Program-made: the position numbers and the translations under genes
Part shown: positions 5,246 through 7,302 of the stretch, piece by piece
Numbering within the stretch: position 1 is the stretch's first letter
Layout of the letters: each line of letters starts with the position of its first letter
Assembly: GCA_030433195.1 (NCBI GenBank)
Contig: JAUIME010000248.1
Span: forward strand, 1-7,302
Direction: 5' to 3'
Source: a bacterium
GTDB lineage: Bacteria; Planctomycetota; JACOTG01; JAUIME01
DNA: 7,302 nt
Notes under the pieces: model-generated
The model's database searches: none
What the model was told of the DNA's origin: nothing
What the model saw: the letters and a program-made list of their open reading frames with translations, nothing else

Positions 5246-7162
5246 ATGATGAAGTCTTTCGGGACCGGCCTGTCCGGTCTACAGACGAACCAGCTCTTCA
5301 TCGAGCTGATCGGTAACAACCTCGCCAACGTCAACACGGTCGGCTACCGCGCCGACCGCGCGAGTTTCACGGACATCTTCAGCCAGACGGTCCGCAACGG
5401 CTCGGCGCCCACGGGATCCGTCGGCGGGATCAACTCGATGCAGGTCGGCGGTGGAACGTCGGTCGGCAGCATCGCCAAGATCTTCTCGCAGGGCAACCTG
5501 CAGAACACGGGGCGAACGTTCGACCTCGGGATCTCGGGCGACGGCTTCTTCCGCCTCTCCGACGGCGCGCAGACCTACTATAGTCGAGCCGGCGCCTTCG
5601 GACTCGACGCGAACGAAACGCTCGTCGACCTCAGCACGGGTTTGAACGTCTTGGGCGTCAGCGGAAGCCCGATCACGATCGACTCCGACGAAGTCATCCC
5701 GGGCCAGGCGACCGAGAACCTCGAGCTCGCCGGCAACCTGCCCGGTAAAGTGACCGGCCCGACGACCGAGATCGCCGAAGCGACCTCGCCGTTCACGACC
5801 GGCACCGGCGCGTCGCTGGCGGGAGTCGACCCCGCACCGCTCGGCTTCGACGGTGACATTCAGTTCGAGATCGATGGCACGACGTTCACGGTCACGCTGA
5901 ACTCCGCGGATAACCTCACAGCGACCGTCGCTAATCTCAACTCGGCCGCGAACACCGCTGGAATCGGCGGAACACCGTTTGTCGAGACCGGCGGCGGCAT
6001 TACCGTCGCATCACCCACGCTCGGAACCGACAGCTCGATCACCGTGACCGACATCGACGCGGGTGCGGCGGCTGCCCTCGGTTTCACTTCGGGCGACAAT
6101 GCCGAGGGAACCGAAGATCCGGCCGACGACACGACCGAGCTCAACAGCCTCTTGACGAGCAACGGGCTCTACGAAGCCGGCGACGTGATCGAGTACACGG
6201 GCGTCGACGCCGACGGGACGGAGATCACGGGATCGTACACCGTGGCTGGGGCCACCGACACGCTCGGCCAGCTCATCGATGCCATCAACACCGACTTCCC
6301 CGGCTCGACGATCGCGCTCGATGCCGACGGCAACCTCGTCATGACGTCGGATACCAAGGGCGACGTGGCGCTCAGCCTCTCGATCAACGACCAGGACGGC
6401 GACGGATTCGGCGGCGAGTCGACGTGGCCGGGCTTCGAAGTCACGACCGAAGGGCTCGGCCCGGATACGGTGACCACGTCGATCGAGATCTTCGACGAGA
6501 ACGGCCAGGGGCACACCGTGACGCTCGATTTCGAGCGATCCGATACGAACGTCTGGAGCCTTTCGGCCTCGATTCCGGCCGAAGACGGCTCGGTGCTTTC
6601 GGGGACGGTGACCGACATCACGTTCGCCGACGACGGGACCTTCCAGTCGGTCGGGGGCGACGGCACGATCCAGTTCCAATTCAACGACATCGGCGGCCCG
6701 CAGACCCTGACGCTCGACTTCGGGACTTCGGGCACGTTCGACGGCCTGACGCAGTTCGGCGACTCGGAGACGGCCTTCGTGAAGTCGCAGGACGGTTTCC
6801 CGCCGGGTGAACTCGTCTCGGTCTTCGTCGATGCCGACGGCACCGTGCAGGGCGCGTTCTCGAACGGCCGCGTCAGCGAGATCGACCAGATCAGCACCGC
6901 GACGTTCTCGAACCCCGGTGGCCTCGAGCGCGCCGGAAACAACCTCTTCACGCGATCGGCGAACTCGGGCGAGCCCAACTCGGGGATCCCGGGTGAAGGC
7001 GGACGCGGCGTGATCCGTAGCGGCGTCCTCGAGGTCAGCAACGTCGACACCTCGCAGGAATTCGTCAACCTGATCATCGCCCAGCGAGGCTTCCAGGTGA
7101 ACTCGCGGGTGATCACCACGACCGACACGATTCTCCAGGAGCTCATCGGAATCGTCCGATAA
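5246..7162 (+). CDS. flgE: Flagellar hook protein FlgE with central insert
   Basis: A 638-residue protein that polymerises into the hook, the universal joint between rod and filament. The N-terminal rod/hook domain contains 'GLSGLQTNQLF' and 'NNLANVNTVGYR' (24-35). 'DLGISGDGFFRL' (93-104) begins the D1 region shared by hook and rod proteins. A FlgE_D2-type segment starts at about 408 ('TSIEIFDENGQGHTVTLDF'). The hook-specific motif 'QDGFPPGELVSVFVDADG' lies at 515-532, and the C-terminal assembly helix spans about 592-638 ('VDTSQEFVNLIIAQRGFQVNSR'). Between about 195 and 400 sits an insert with two segments that resemble flagellin-IN/FliD-type repeats. The protein lacks cysteine and is strongly acidic. 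It is about 235 residues longer than the Salmonella protein (403). The ORF extends 33 codons upstream, but the Shine-Dalgarno and the family N-terminus fix the start here. Confidence 0.96.
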   Translation: MMKSFGTGLSGLQTNQLFIELIGNNLANVNTVGYRADRASFTDIFSQTVRNGSAPTGSVGGINSMQVGGGTSVGSIAKIFSQGNLQNTGRTFDLGISGDGFFRLSDGAQTYYSRAGAFGLDANETLVDLSTGLNVLGVSGSPITIDSDEVIPGQATENLELAGNLPGKVTGPTTEIAEATSPFTTGTGASLAGVDPAPLGFDGDIQFEIDGTTFTVTLNSADNLTATVANLNSAANTAGIGGTPFVETGGGITVASPTLGTDSSITVTDIDAGAAAALGFTSGDNAEGTEDPADDTTELNSLLTSNGLYEAGDVIEYTGVDADGTEITGSYTVAGATDTLGQLIDAINTDFPGSTIALDADGNLVMTSDTKGDVALSLSINDQDGDGFGGESTWPGFEVTTEGLGPDTVTTSIEIFDENGQGHTVTLDFERSDTNVWSLSASIPAEDGSVLSGTVTDITFADDGTFQSVGGDGTIQFQFNDIGGPQTLTLDFGTSGTFDGLTQFGDSETAFVKSQDGFPPGELVSVFVDADGTVQGAFSNGRVSEIDQISTATFSNPGGLERAGNNLFTRSANSGEPNSGIPGEGGRGVIRSGVLEVSNVDTSQEFVNLIIAQRGFQVNSRVITTTDTILQELIGIVR

Positions 7163-7196
7163 CCCTGAAGATCGCTGAAGTTCCTTTACGACCGGA

Positions 7197-7240
7197 GCCG
7201 GCGCTTCGCCGGGGGCTCACCGCCCTCGGCGAAGCCCGGT
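7197..7240. terminator. Strong hairpin downstream of flgE
   Basis: GCTTCGCCG (7203-7211) and CGGCGAAGC (7227-7235) pair perfectly. A G-T and three G-C pairs extend the stem inward to a 7-base loop (7216-7222). Outside a single bulged C, five more pairs (7197-7201 with 7236-7240) extend it outward. It begins 34 bases after the flgE stop. No U-run follows, so it may be a Rho-type or attenuating terminator or an RNA-stabilising 3' structure. Confidence 0.55.
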
Positions 7241-7251
7241 CGACTCGACTC

Positions 7252-7302
7252 ATGACCACGACCCTCGCGACGATCCCGTTCACGATCGCGGCAGCCTTCG
7301 CC
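7252..7302 (+). CDS. Possible start of a downstream gene, truncated
   Basis: An ATG at 7252 opens a frame that stays open for 17 codons to the window end, reading MTTTLATIPFTIAAAFA. The short polar start followed by a hydrophobic stretch could be a signal peptide or first membrane segment. There is no Shine-Dalgarno, and the strong hairpin ends only 11 bases before the ATG, so this may not be the true start or a gene at all. A further flagellar gene would be usual after flgE, but nothing here identifies it. Confidence 0.3.
   Translation, partial: MTTTLATIPFTIAAAFA

Noticed and set aside
4183..5337. Minus-strand frame of 384 codons opposite the fliK 3' end and flgD
   Set aside because: It is antisense to two clearly identified genes, rich in Arg and Val as expected from their complement, and has no domain.
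5860..7146. Minus-strand frames opposite flgE (100, 222 and 325 codons)
   Set aside because: They are antisense shadows of flgE; the plus-strand frame carries all hook-protein motifs.

Overview
The window is an ordinary-looking but informative piece of a flagellar hook locus from a high-GC, very probably diderm (Gram-negative) bacterium. The evidence for a diderm is two genes with lipoprotein lipoboxes whose +2 residues (Ser, Ala) do not signal inner-membrane retention, plus a complete set of hook-assembly genes. Third codon positions are mostly G or C, and the hook proteins are strongly acidic. This would suit a marine or aquatic lineage such as Planctomycetota, but the phylum cannot be fixed from this sequence and that placement is a guess.

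Layout. Positions 1-1183 hold two plus-strand lipoprotein genes overlapping by 4 bases (ATGA): a 5'-truncated coiled-coil lipoprotein and a lipoprotein with a CsgG/LpoB/TolB-N-like fold pattern. A 211-base convergent gap (1184-1394) holds three GC-rich hairpins and no gene. A short minus-strand gene (1395-1715) encodes a FlgM-like anti-sigma-28 factor. A 361-base divergent control region (1716-2076) carries a very good sigma-28 (FliA) promoter match pointing at flgM and a sigma-54-like -24/-12 element pointing at fliK. The rest is a plus-strand operon: fliK (long, low-complexity hook-length ruler with a conserved C-terminal Flg_hook domain), flgD (short hook-cap protein with an acidic tail) and flgE (638-residue hook protein with a large central insert). 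A strong hairpin lies beyond flgE, and a possible next gene runs off the window end.

How the genes work together. FlgE subunits polymerise into the hook under the FlgD cap. FliK is exported during assembly, measures hook length, and triggers the export switch to late substrates. FlgM is one of the substrates released by that switch and frees sigma-28 for late genes. The locus thus pairs the hook-length sensor operon with the gene for the anti-sigma factor whose export it controls, on divergent promoters of apparently different sigma classes. The sigma-28 promoter in front of flgM predicts an autoregulatory loop. The two upstream lipoproteins may be envelope parts of the flagellum, but only their position suggests this. 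No mobile element, CRISPR array, tRNA or rRNA was seen.
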